Shown here in pieces: positions 1-11,470 of a stretch of 64,000 bases of DNA. The position numbers and the translations under genes were made by a program. How positions within the stretch are numbered: the stretch's first letter is position 1; every line of letters starts with the position of its first letter. This DNA comes from Hirudo medicinalis (taxonomy: Eukaryota > Annelida > Clitellata > Hirudinida > Hirudinidae), in the NCBI GenBank assembly GCA_011800805.1, contig MPNW01000002.1:192324-256323 (forward strand), read 5' to 3'. The notes below the pieces were generated by a model. It did no database searches and was not told the DNA's origin. It saw nothing but the letters and a program-made list of their open reading frames with translations.

Positions 1-2049
1 AAACCCTTCCAACTTCCAACCAAACCCTGCCACAACAACAGCAGTTGCTACAGCAACTACTTGCCATAAATTACCATAAAGAAGAATATTATGCATTAAA
101 ATTTCATGACGATGATAATGAGACGGTGTCGCGGTAGATCGTGTTGACACGAGGTCGGGAGGTCAGACGTGCAAAGGTCACGGAATTCGTGTCTTCAGTG
201 AAAGCACAAACATTAACTGACTGTTGGTTCTTCAGGTCTTTCAAGAGTTTGTAAACACGGTTCAATGAAGATGATTTCGTGGACAAAAATTTGCATCTTA
301 TGAATATGATGTATGGCGAAATATTATTTATAAAATACGTGAAGGAATTATATTTAAGTATAATTAATAATATATTAATTTTTTATTTTTTTCTATTAAT
401 AGATCGTGTTAATGATAACTTCTTATTAATAACAACGATCATATTCTTTTACTGGGAATATTTTTCATTCTTCCTTCGTCAACGATAATTGATAAACAAC
501 TTAAGATAAGAAAAGTGAATTGAAATGTTTGGAATATTTGAAGAACCATAGTTTGTTGTGTCTGAAAGTTGTTGATGTGTGTGAAGAATCAGGTAAAACG
601 AAATTAGAATGTGGAGCTGTAGCAAGAAGCTCTGTGCTTGTGAGCTGTGACACTTGTAAGCCTCGACAATGCATGACATTACAATTGGCCGATTGTACTT
701 CGTAGTAGCTTCAAATAATAATAAATATTATTATTATTATTATTATTAGTAGTAGTAGTAGTAGTAGTATTATCGCTTGCAGGATGATAATATGAAAAGT
801 TTTTTTGTTCAAAAGGTAGAGATCGTGTGGAGCATTTCCCCAATTAAATACCCGATAAATATTTGATAAATGACTCTTAAATGCCTGATTAATTTGAAAA
901 ATAAACGAGAAATACATAAATACATAAGTACTTAAGTCACAAAGCCAAAAATGAAAAGGACCAAGAATATTTCACGCTCAACAAATGAATGTTTTTTAAG
1001 CTCATTTCATTATTGGACCACATTTCGAATCATTCCTGAATTAAAATATAATAAACTATAATATGAGTTTGTAGCGCCAGTAACTAACATCATCAATTAC
1101 GATAAATGATACGAGCAATAATTTATGCCCATCTTGACGGTGTTCACATGGAATGTTGACATCAACGTGTGACTCCATTCACAAGAAACTTCACGTAAAA
1201 ATGAGTTAGAAAATCAAACGTCCAACCTTTCTTGTAATCCGAAGTCGACTGTGAGTTTGAAATGAAAGGAAAAAGAAAAGAAGAAATGAAGAACATTCGC
1301 ATGAAGTTCAACTCCTCCATTTAAACGTTGAATCCATGAATTATTTCAAGGACATCAGCACCGCTTGCAAGTCAAAAGTTGTTAAAGTTGTTGCCTCTCA
1401 GTCAACTACTACTCGACCAACTGCTACTCAGTCAACTGCTCGCTATTCTCTCTCTCTCTCGACACCTTTTCTGACGCTATTTCGATCAACTTCGATTAAC
1501 TTCGTTTAAACCATCGGATTTAATTTCTCAAAATATTTTGTTTTTGTTGATATTTTAAATACATAAATGTATAAGTTTATTAAAGTTAAAAAAGTTAAGA
1601 TTTTTGGTAACGGAAAACAACATGGAGAGATGAGGAGGGACTATTTGTTTATTTATTAGAGATATTTTATCAAATTTTAAGAAAATTATTTTATTAAACT
1701 ATCTTCAATTTTCAAGCAATTGATTGAACACCAATTATAAAACAGCCAAAAAAATTTTCAAATTCTGACTAATCACCAGAGGTCGACACTACACTCATGT
1801 GAATGAAATCTCAAAGTATTAATCTGTAACTTCCTCAGTCGTAATAATGAGGGTCCTTGCGAGTTTTGCAGATGAGGTCCCTGACTTTACGACGAGTGTC
1901 ACTCATTGGTGCCTTTACGTCCTTGTAGTTCTGTGTTAAGTGATGCTTCTCACTGAGTTCATCATTCATTTCAAATTTATTATTAATTATTATCCAATAC
2001 ATTTATTACTACTACTAATAATAATACCGTTTCATATTTACGACACATA
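1..2049. other. intergenic DNA with simple repeats
   Basis: I see no gene I can support here. The DNA is AT-rich. Around 716-772 there is a run of ATT/AAT triplets followed by a run of GTA triplets. A short CT tract lies near 1448-1460. A minus-strand open frame at 104-286 has no recognisable motif and no clear splice partners. The 3' end of the unrecognised minus-strand gene begins at about 2050. Confidence 0.5.
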
Positions 2050-3974
2050 TCATCGTATGTGTATACAAGTGATAAAAGTGGTTCGAACCACAATAGGGCG
2101 TGGTGCATCCACAGCCACCGATGCAGAACGTGGTTTCCTTGCAGGTTGTGCTGAATAAGGAGCCTCTGAGAAGTGACTCCTTGACCTCCCTGACCTGAGA
2201 TTTGATGGGGAGGTGTACTCGCCACCAGTATGAAGTTTGTAGGTCGATCCATAAGTCGGAACCTGGTTTTAAGTTTTTTGATGCGTTGTTTTTGATTGCT
2301 GCCAATCAAATTGATTTAAAGTAATTGCGGGTTTAATTGAAGCCTTCAAATAATAATTAAGTTTAATGATTAAATGGGATTCAAAAGAGAAAGTCTCTCT
2401 TCATAAACCGCTTAAACGTTCATCAATTCAAACCGGTGGCTTTGCAGAGCGAGTCACATCGGTCGAAACGGTTGTGTTCAGTGCAGGTGTGGTTTGTCTG
2501 TAAAAAGCCATGGAGTAAGGACGCCTTGCCACGCTGGGGGACCTCACCACGCTGGAAGATCTCAGCACACTAGGGGACCTCGCCACCGATCTTGGAGCCT
2601 ACAGACGATTTATCTTTATTTGCACTTTTAATATTTAATAGTACTCTATCATGGGAATAACATTTATCCAAACACTAACATAATTTGTCAAAGGTCTGTA
2701 GACACTTGTGACGAAAGGGGTGTGAGAGATGGAGGGGGCTGGTGAAGGTGAAGCCACACGGGTGCTCAGCGAATAGGTAGGCTGGTAGTCACTCTTCGAA
2801 ACAAAAAATGTAACATTCAAGCCATTCACGGAGGATCATTTCAACATTTGGTTAAAAGCAGGAATTTGAGATTCAGGAAATGTTGTTATTTGTTAATTAC
2901 ATTGTAATAATGATTGTTAACAATGGAAACTGAAACATTGTTATTAAATGTTAGTTCATGAAATAATCATGCAAGATTTTGGATTGTTGGGACGATTTTA
3001 AGATGATTAGATGCTCTGCTATGCTCACATAAGTGCTGCTTGAAGTCCATCCAGAAGAACTTGGGGTCCAGGTGGGAGGTCGATACAAGTGTTGAGTGGC
3101 ATAGGAAGGTGTTCCAGTGTAGGTGGAGTTATAATAACTCACACCTGGAGTGCTCCTTGAACGAAAACTGGGAGTGTACGAAGAGTACCTAGATGGAATG
3201 TTACTTATTTAAATATTTACTAATTAAGCCCTGATTAATCAAATAAGTAATAACCAGTATTATAGAATTAAAATTATTGATGGTTTAAGGAGATAATTGA
3301 AACAAATAGAAAAATAATCAGTGAATACCTTGGCGATGAAGCCAGGAAGGCTTCAACTTCATCGTCCATTGAAGTTCGTTTTCTGGTTACCACTGGGCGA
3401 AGTCCATTGACCCAAGTTCGGCGTCTGATGTCGGTTGAGTAAGATCGTGGGTAGGAAGGCAGGGTTCGAGCAGATGAGCCATAGTTGTAATACGAGGGGA
3501 CTCTGGCACGAGGGACATGGCCGTAGCCGACGGAGGTGTAAGGCACCGAATAGGTGGTGGTTGTCGTTTCGACTAAAGGAGGTGAGTAACTGGAATCCAA
3601 TACGATCGGCGATGGCGGATGAACGCTGCTGAAGTACTGCAAAAAGAAAGTCCTCGTTAATAAATTGTTACAGATTTATAAATAATTTATTTTTAGCCTT
3701 TCTTGAGAATATGTTCACAGATTGTTTTATGTATATTTTATTTTAGGAGTTAATTTATGGCTTTTATGGTGTTTGTTTTTATTTATAAATAAATCACAAC
3801 GTTCAACTTCACAAACCACTTTGCTGATGTTTCTCACCAAATCCCTCTCTGATCTCTTGTTTGAACCGATGATGTCATCAGTGTCCAAGAAGATTCTCGA
3901 TGTCCTGTTGAGCAGCTGAGGCTCCAAATCGGAATCAAAGTCATCATTGAATTCCTCGACCCGATGTACATGAA
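2050..3974 (-). CDS. unrecognised Ser/Tyr/Pro/Arg-rich protein, 5 exons, 5' end incomplete
   Basis: I do not recognise this family. Five minus-strand exons chain in one frame: 3974-3838, 3636-3329, 3188-3029, 2793-2680 and 2262-2050, with stop TGA at 2050-2052. Every junction shows AG/GT-type signals and matching phase. The chain gives about 310 codons. The first exon is acidic (EEFNDDFDSDLEP, then DTDDIIGSNKRSERDL). The second is rich in Ser, Tyr, Pro and Thr and ends in a basic patch (DIRRRTW, VVTRKR) followed by MDDEVEAFLASSPR. The last exons are Ser/Tyr/Pro-rich and end basic (RSGRSRSHF, ARKPRSAS). There is no signal peptide, membrane segment or known domain. Low complexity with alternating acidic and basic blocks suggests an intrinsically disordered, perhaps cytoskeleton-associated, protein; that is inference only. 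Exon 1 opens mid-codon (two spare bases), so at least one upstream coding exon is missing from the model. Confidence 0.55.
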
Positions 3975-6470
3975 CTGGAGTGATTAATTATAAACTTGTA
4001 AATTATAACTTATAAATGCAAATATCTAACGTGCAATTTCGATCTGCCATAAATAATTTTTATTTCATTAATTTTTACCGGGCACCGAAGCTCCTCTTTT
4101 TCCGGGGAATTCAGAGAAGTAAAGCTTCAAAAATGATTACAACGTCATTTTAGCATCTTGAAATGTAAATGCATAAAAATTAAAATGCCAATTAAAAGAC
4201 CCACTGTTCTTCCTCTGAGGACCATGTTTATTCAATTACTGCTTGTTTGTTTCTCTTTGTTACTCAACTCAATGAACTCGCCGATGCTGCCCAATTTTCC
4301 AAATATTCAACGTTATTCGAGAAAATCCGTATATTAAAGTTAGAAATGGTCGAATTATGGATAAACATAAGACAACCTGTTGCCTCCTCAGGCACAAACT
4401 TTCTCCAAGCAATCCGACAACTCGCAAACTGAACTCCTCGCCAGTGCTGTTATAGCACCAGTTATTGCCTTCCTGAGCTGCTCGTGTTGGATGCTTGTTG
4501 CGAGCCAGCTAAATTCTTCGAGGGATGTCACTCATAGTTACTATTATATTTATTATTACTTAACCATTAATCGGCCATAGTGCATTTCAACTACTTTGAA
4601 TACGAGTTTTATGCTTCCTTCAAGGACTTTGGCGTATTTCGGAAATATTGTGTTATGACAGAGGTTTGTCAAGCAAGTACTTTTACTATATATGGGATGA
4701 AAGACGATTAAAGATGGAAATGCAATCCAGCCTGCGATGGATTGAAGGTAAAAGTGAATGACTTGCAGCTCCAACCAAGTCGTTGCTCGCTGGAGGCTCG
4801 CATAGCAGTTGCAAGGAGCATTTGTTGGTGTTTTTAAATTTTTTATGCATCAATTGGGTGCACGTTTGAAAATTGTTTTTAAAAACATTTGCTTTTAAGC
4901 GCATCAAGAAAATATTCTTATTACCAACCAGCAACATCTCGTTTTAATTTTTGTAGGACATTTATCATAGCAACTGAGCCTTGTTACTGTTTGGAATTAA
5001 TCTAATTATTCATATTAATACTAATTATAAATTACAATTAATGCATAGAATTTAATTAATTAATTGTCATCTTCACAGTAGTTACTCAACAAAAACATTC
5101 TCGTTGTAAATAGGCGAAAGTCATGTCAAATTGCACAAGTTATTCGCACTTACAATTGTGGGCATTCCTGACTAAGGAATGAATTCGAACAACCGAGAAA
5201 ATAAACAAACGAGTGAATGATTAAGAATGATGCTGAGTCCATTCACGAAATGCTCCAAGATCCAAACATTGAGGCCAGTTCCATCAAAGGAATGTTTTGG
5301 AAGCTGCTTAAAGTCCGAAAGAATTCTCGTCTGAAAGAAATGGGTCGAAAGATTATGGAAAGATTTGTGGAAAAACAAGATTCCAGACTTTGGAAGGTGA
5401 AAAGAAGACATTTTTTCATTTCAACTTTCAGCATCCCACGTCCTGGTAAACTAGGCAATGCTTTTTCAATTTTTTTCAAGATATTCTAATTCATAGACGA
5501 TAGTTTATTTCGTTCTCTTTCGGTTTTTTTATATTCATTTCAATTTAAAGTTTATCTAATTTCTATTTATTTAAAATTTCGAAAATATGATGTACCATAC
5601 TTAGTCGTTCACGATGAAACTTGTTTCATTTCTCTTTTTTTTTGCTTGAAATTCTCCCGTGTGAATTGCCGATTAAAACATAATCTTTCTTAATAAATCA
5701 TTGGAAATTTTTACAATAGAATTTTAAATGCATTGAAAAACACGCGAATATTTATGAGGTCTCGAATTAGAACAAATATTTTGTTTAACTTTATAAAAGA
5801 TTCAGGCTTATCAAAAGTATTCAGGCGTTGGAATAAAAATATAAATTTAAAATAATATAAAACTAATAATTTATTAGATTGGACCAATCAAATTTTAAAA
5901 TGGATAAATTAATTAACATTAGTGTTTTAAGACTTACAAATTAATATCACAATGTAATAACTAAACATTCAGTTTCTATAAAAGCGAATGTTTCGTCGAA
6001 CATTTAGATAGCTTTTCACTCTGATTTCTAAGACTTAAAACATTTTAAAACTTAGCTTAAAAATTGTTGAGAACTTAAAAATGTCTTTCCATTTGTTATT
6101 TGCTAGTATTTCCCACAAGATTTAAGCGGCACTGGGTTTGCCACTTAAAAATCTTGAAATTCTTTTCACAATCCCAGATTTTTGATTTTTTTTTAAACCA
6201 CTTTATGGCGTAAAAGCCAAATTTGTTGCATCTTTATTCACTTCTCAATTTCAAACTAGAACTTGAGAGAATTTTAAACAGCCTTTAAAGGAATTATGCA
6301 TTTGCCACATTTTAATAGATCATTTAAAAATTGTATAAATCATCTTTATTCTCTCAAAAAGGGAAGGGACCACTTCCGACTCCGCTAATCCATTTATTAA
6401 CAGAATATTTACATCTTCACATTTGTAATTTTTTGGTAAAATAATGGGTAACGTCTTTGTTTTAAACGAC
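3975..6470. other. intergenic DNA, possible isolated exon on plus strand
   Basis: This stretch is mostly AT-rich and non-coding. One block at about 5224-5396 (plus) reads like a coding exon: a helical, Lys/Arg/Glu-rich frame containing ESIHEMLQDPNIEASSIKG and RLKEMGRKIMERFVEKQDSR, flanked by a weak AG and by GTGAAA. I could not find partner exons or a family. Another frame at 4247-4432 (plus) ends in TGA but lacks an acceptor signal. The 5' end of the minus-strand gene at 2050-3974 should lie somewhere here. Confidence 0.3.
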
Positions 6471-6474
6471 GAAA

Positions 6475-7420
6475 GTCATCAACGACTGATTCAATATTTA
6501 CATTTTTGGCATCGTCATGGAGAGATGCAATTACAAGCACATCCCTCAGTCGCTGGTCGCCTCATCTGCTCCAGAGATATGTCTTCACTCGTTTCATGCA
6601 GCTAAAAAAACCGCTCGTTTTCCACTGATGTCGCAGGCAATGTCAGGACAAGATCAAAAACTTTTAAGATCTCACTAAAGCCCTTTGGAAGATGATTCAA
6701 TCATTTCCGATTCAAGAGTTTCACAGATGGTCGGGGATGATGCCTTTTCCCCCAATGATTGTAGAAAAGATATTGCCGAAGATAACTGGTTATTAAGTAC
6801 AAATTCATCGATGCCACTTCCAGGATAAAGTTTCACCAGTTCGGTAACTGAGCGATTCTGCAATTCTTCAAACAGTGAATTGACTGTTCCAAGAAACTTT
6901 TCAGCCTCAAGAAAACTGTGTAGAAATGTCATTGAACGGATTCTTGTCAGTAATCCCTGAGCTTCTGCTGTCGCTAACCTGTTTATATCCTACAATGATA
7001 AGGCTTCCAGGTTATTAACAATGATTTCAATCCTAAGTTGTACTTTGCATATTGAGCGATACCAGTAACACCATCGGGTTTCAGCTAATCTCTCAAGTTT
7101 TCAAAAAGTTTCAAAAACTTTTAAGTTGGCATCAACTTGTGCTCAAAGAAACAGTTCATGTCTTGGAACACTAACTGACAAGAACACGTAGATCGCTTGC
7201 AAGATGGAAAACATGTCAATGATCTCGGATATAATTTTAATCGTGTTGACCAAAAACTAGGCTGCGACATGGGCATGGCAGTGAATATGTATGACATGAG
7301 GAATCAAATTTTGTTCTTTTAATTCCAGCTGACTGTTTCTGATTCCAGCTCCATTTCAGATTTTCTCTTAAACAAGTTAGACAATGTTGCCTTCTTTGAC
7401 ATTGTGTCTTTGACAGATGA
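6475..7420 (-). mobile_element. broken hAT transposon (ZMYM1/TTF-domain type)
   Basis: Read on the minus strand, this stretch encodes the C-terminal part of a hAT-superfamily transposase. The dimerisation region is clear at about 6520-6640: LTLPATSVENERFF, then (one frame over) a CMKRVKTYL-like stretch. Upstream of it a frame at 6932-6675 reads FLEAEKFLGTVNSLFEELQ and VKLYPGSGIDEF. Stops and frame changes interrupt it throughout, so it cannot make an enzyme. Sequence shared with 45.6-47.5 kb, such as GATCGCTTGCAAGATGGAAA near 7190 and the inverse complement near 46215, shows that the two loci are copies of the same element. No intact terminal inverted repeats were seen. Confidence 0.7.
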
Positions 7421-8460
7421 AATGGCCAAAGTATGTGTTATGTTGCTTTGAAGCAATATAATCAAATTTTACATTTATCATCCAAACACCTCCCTAAGAC
7501 AGTTAACCGTCGCCATAGGATTTCTTCCAAAGTTCTACGACAAGTGTTTTGGGAGCACATTTCGAATAGTCCGGTGGGGAACCATTGTCCCCCATCCCCC
7601 GAAACATCCCTGGTCGAAAGAAAATGAGGAGATTCAATAATTAATGCGTTCTTTTTAAGGAACAAATATAAGCCAAAGTAATGGAAATAGGCATCCTGGG
7701 TGAAATTATAGGACCTGAATTCGACTAAAACTTTAAGATTTGATAAAAAGACCAACTACTAAAATTATAAGAATGTATGAAATCTGTTTTAAACGAAAAT
7801 ATCATCAAATATTTTAGGCATCATGAAGTTTGTACATAAATAATCCTACTTGAAAAGCACTTAATTTGTACATAGTAAGTACATTCGGTTTGCAGAAGGT
7901 GGCATGATATGAGAATAAAATAAGGTAATTCTAGCAATTCCTTTCTTAAGTACAACAACGATATTGATGCCCAAAATATGTAAGTCTCTTTTCTTTTAAA
8001 TGTCGTGTACTTATCCGCCAAATGTAAAGTATGGATGATGTGACTTATGAGCTATAACTGTTCCAATTTGTTACATGTATCTATTGATTAGAGAGTATTG
8101 GTGATGGGTTATCCCTTAATAGAAATCTCATCCACGTAAAGCACTACTAATCTCCAATACCAAAAAAAACTTATTTAAGCTGTAAATTAAAAATTAAATG
8201 ACTATTTCTCTGTTTTCTAATATATCTGCTACCCCCATCAACAAATTTGATTGGATTATCTCTCACTCATTTCATTGTCGCTATTATGCATTGTATGTGA
8301 CTTGTAAAGTTTATAAAGCCTATATTTGAAACTGTTTGATTTACAGGTCTCATGTTTTTATTTATAAATTTCAGTTAATTATAAATAAGAAAACTAATAA
8401 AGCTATGTAAATTTGTTTGATAGTTTTTGATTTTTGCTTTATTTCATTTTAAAAGTTCAT
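7421..8460. other. intergenic DNA, no gene seen
   Basis: This is AT-rich sequence. Open frames at 7433-7627 and 7462-7755 overlap on opposite strands and have no recognisable motif. I see nothing functional here. Confidence 0.4.
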
Positions 8461-8464
8461 CCAG

Positions 8465-8630
8465 CGCCTTCGAGGGGGGAGCAAGGGGCAAAGTGCCCAG
8501 GGGCAATTTTTCTGGACTCGACCGGGTTTTAAAATATTAAAATACATTACTACCACATCTTTTTTGCTTTTCCATTACCAAATATGACGTAACATAGGGG
8601 CCCGAAATTTCTGTCGGCGGCCCTAAGTTC
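8465..8630 (+). repeat. dispersed repeat R1, copy 1
   Basis: A GC-richer island lies in AT-rich DNA. It starts near CCTTCGAGGGGGGAGCAAGG and ends with CCGAAATTTCTGTCGGCGG followed by CCCT. The same order of blocks returns at 25795-25945: a G-rich start, then CAATTTTT.TGGA, CCGGGTTTTAAAA, TTTTTGCTTTTCCATT, AACATAGGG, and the shared end. No coding frame was recognised. It looks like the end of a transposon family that I cannot classify. Confidence 0.6.
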
Positions 8631-8815
8631 AATATTTTAGTTGCTAAATAGCGTTAAAAGAGTGTCGGTGCTGATCTTGTGTTTTATTTTTCTTTCTAAT
8701 TCAAAAATTTTCTTGTCAATCGTTGCGAGAACAAACCGTTAAACATCTTCAGCAACTTCTGTATTTTGATTTGTTAACCTATGCTAAGTGTGGAACCCTT
8801 TTAGGCAGGGTCTAA

Positions 8816-9112
8816 TTGACAAAAATGAGGCAGTCCAGAAAAGGGCAACATGATTGATCACCGCATGCAGTCACCTCCCTCACAAAGAAAGATTAAAGTT
8901 TCTAAAGCTTCCTTCTTTAGTTCACAGGAGTTGGAGAGCGGTCTTGATCATGTTGTACAACATGACTCATGGATTTGTGCCCAAGAGAACATGACCTGAA
9001 ATTGTCAACTGCAATTGCTCATGGGGATTATTATTTTATTTTTTTAGTAATAGCGGTGGTGCGGGGTTGGAACTGCCTCCCAGAAGAAATGGTGAAGGCA
9101 TAAAACACTTCT
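8816..9112 (+). mobile_element. LINE 3' remnant (CR1/Jockey-like RT C-terminus)
   Basis: A plus-strand frame reads DKNEAVQKRAT, then ERLKFLKLPSLVHRSWRAV and LIMLYNMTHGFV. This is the usual C-terminal tail of non-LTR reverse transcriptases (VQRRATK...YEERLKRLGLPSL...YKILHG). After a frame shift near 9050 it continues VVRGWNCLPEEMVKA, matching the WNSLPEEVV block that closes these ORFs. It is heavily truncated at the 5' side and carries stops, so it is a dead fragment. Confidence 0.65.
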
Positions 9113-10554
9113 AACTTTAAATTTTTTTATATAATTTTTACTGTGACAGAGTTTTTACTGACAGTTTGTGACATTTGATCTTGTAGATTCGTTACTGTTT
9201 TGTCGCATTGTTTATTTTGATTTTGCATGCTTTTCATGCTGTTCATTATGTAATCCGGCGAGGGGGTCGCCCTTTCCGGTCATTAATAATAATAATATTA
9301 ATAAACTTGAAAAGCCTATCTCACACAGGTATGTTGTTGAAAAATGGAGAAGGCGCAACTCAATCTCAGAGAGAACAATTTCTAAATTCAAAAACTTGAT
9401 CAAAAACATGTTGACTGACATACCGAGGAGAAATATTCTTTTGCTGCGACACTGGTAACGAGTTTAATAAACACCTTTTATGTATTCTCAGGAACATCTT
9501 CAATTTGAACTATGAATGCAGTCTATTCCGTCCTTACCAGCCTAAATATCTCGCATGGATGATTAACATTTTGTTAATTTGTTTCAATTAAACCTGCAGA
9601 AGACTGAGGTCACGTTCATTTGAATACCTTTCACCTTAGGACTCTATCCCGTCCACAAAAATTGCCGATATTCTCTTTCTACCCTCAAACTACTCAGAAT
9701 TACCTTTGACCCCCATCATATCTTCAGTCAACCGCGTTAAAAAATTCAATTTTATTATCTCGGCCTCGCAAACAAATTGCAAACAATGTTATATGTGTTA
9801 AGGTAATGAATCTCAGACAATAGAAAACAGGATAAAGCGAAGACAATGATAGAATACCAAAATTTCATAAACCAAGTAACAACCGGAAATTCATATCAAT
9901 GTTTTTGGATTATATCTTCTGTTGAATTTGAAGGCTCTCTAGCTTCTGTATGTATTCTGCAGGGCTCCAATCACGATGTATATCTTGTTAAACCAAATCT
10001 CCAAAATCTACATAAAATCTAGAATCTTTCAATCTCAAACTTCGCAAACCAAATAATTTTATCTCTTTAAGCCAAAAACCTGGCATCCTGAGAACAAAAT
10101 TTGTTAAAATGCGGGGATCTATTATAACTTTTTTTTTAAATTTGTGCTCCAATCTCGGTGGTATCATGTCGCTTACGTCGCGGTTCATCCAGTCTTTGGG
10201 CACTTTTAAGTTTGTGACTCAAGGATTTGAGTGAACTGCATTTTTCATCACAATTGTTGGTACCTATCAGTTTCAATCCGGCGGATCTCAGTTTGCAGTG
10301 AATTGCTTCGGCTCGAGCTTTTACACATCGGTTGTATTTTGTTCCTGGGAGAGTGGCTGCTATTCATTCATTCATTCCTCTTGAGAACGACCTCAATATA
10401 AATCCATCGACTGTTTTGTAGAGATTCTATGGGATATTCTTTTTTCAGACATCTTTTGGTTCCCTGGTCTTGGTCGCCCCGAATTTCCTGAATTCTTATA
10501 CAACTGCAGCATTATCTGTGATGGAGCTCTCTTCCATGCCCAGTGGCCGCGAAG

Positions 10555-10614
<60 letters not shown>

Positions 10615-11470
10615 TGAAAACACACTTCTAAATATCTGCCTAAGTCTGAAATTTGCCATTGAAAAATACAATAAAACTCATTTTGTTTACACATTTCAAT
10701 TCGTTCGAGTTAGAAAACATGAATTCCCAAAGGTTTGCATGAATAATTAATACAATAATGGGTCGCTGATAACCATTTGTATCCTCGAAGGCAGAAAGAT
10801 TTGAAACTTGGTCAAAATCACAAAATTTAGAATACACTTTAAATTTTCCTGTTTAGGATTAAATCATCAATTTTATTGGTCGGCTTCAATTTTTGCTTCG
10901 GTTAAATAATATTTCTTCTTTTCGAATTATCTTTGTTAATTTCAATGTCGAAGGATTCACTAAGTATGCAAATATTAAACAATGCTGTTGTTCCAGACAT
11001 CATGAATTCAGAAAACAGTTCATTAACAGGTTATAATTAGATGAAAAACTCGGTCACGTTTTGCTTCTTTTATTAGAAAAATTAAAATAAAAGAATATAA
11101 ATAAATGTCACGGCTATTACAATATTTCTAATGGTATTTATATCTTTGATTTCAAGAGATGGAATTCAACTTATATACCAATTAGAATATTATTATTGGC
11201 TAAAACTGGTAGAAGGCTTTAGAGAAATAAAGAGCAATAAAAAAAGTTTTCAGCAGAAATTACAAACGCTTGAATGGGTGCGGTGCCTTTCAACATGCCT
11301 GAGTGGTTTTAGCAGCCAATTTTCGCAAAGGCTTATGTGTCACAGCTTATGAAAACTTCGAATGAAAGCAGGCGTGGTTTTCCAATTGATATTCATATAC
11401 CTTCATTTACGTCAATTTCACTGTTTTTAAGATCAATGTTTCGCCTCGTTAAGTTTGTTTAAAATTAAAT
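9113..11470. other. intergenic DNA with an ATT microsatellite
   Basis: A pure ATT tract runs from about 10556 to 10614. A minus-strand frame at 10203-9988 (PKDWMNRDVSDMIPPRLEHK near its start) has a coding-like composition and resumes after a stop with HRDWSPAEYIQKLE near 9930-9970, but it matches no family I know; it could be a decayed gene or transposon piece. The rest is AT-rich, including the likely promoter region of the first reductase gene. Confidence 0.4.
10556..10614. repeat. (ATT)n microsatellite
   Basis: An uninterrupted run of about 20 ATT units. ATT tails of this kind often close tRNA-derived SINEs in marine and other invertebrates, but no clear SINE body adjoins this one. Confidence 0.95.

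Noticed and set aside
2073..2095. GTGGTTCGAACCAC as a tRNA T-arm or B box
   Set aside because: It is a perfect small palindrome inside a coding exon of the 2050-3974 gene, and no tRNA-like fold surrounds it.
1983..2309. Minus-strand frames of 108 and 96 residues at 1983-2309 as a Cys-rich protein
   Set aside because: A third frame of the same strand joins in phase with four upstream exons and has the matching Ser/Arg/Pro composition, so the Cys-rich reading is a shadow.
4247..4432. 61-residue plus-strand ORF at 4247-4432 as a last exon
   Set aside because: The frame is coding-like but there is no acceptor AG upstream and no partner exon.
10393..10694. Poly-Asn and poly-Ile frames at 10393-10694
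   Set aside because: They are translations of the ATT microsatellite.
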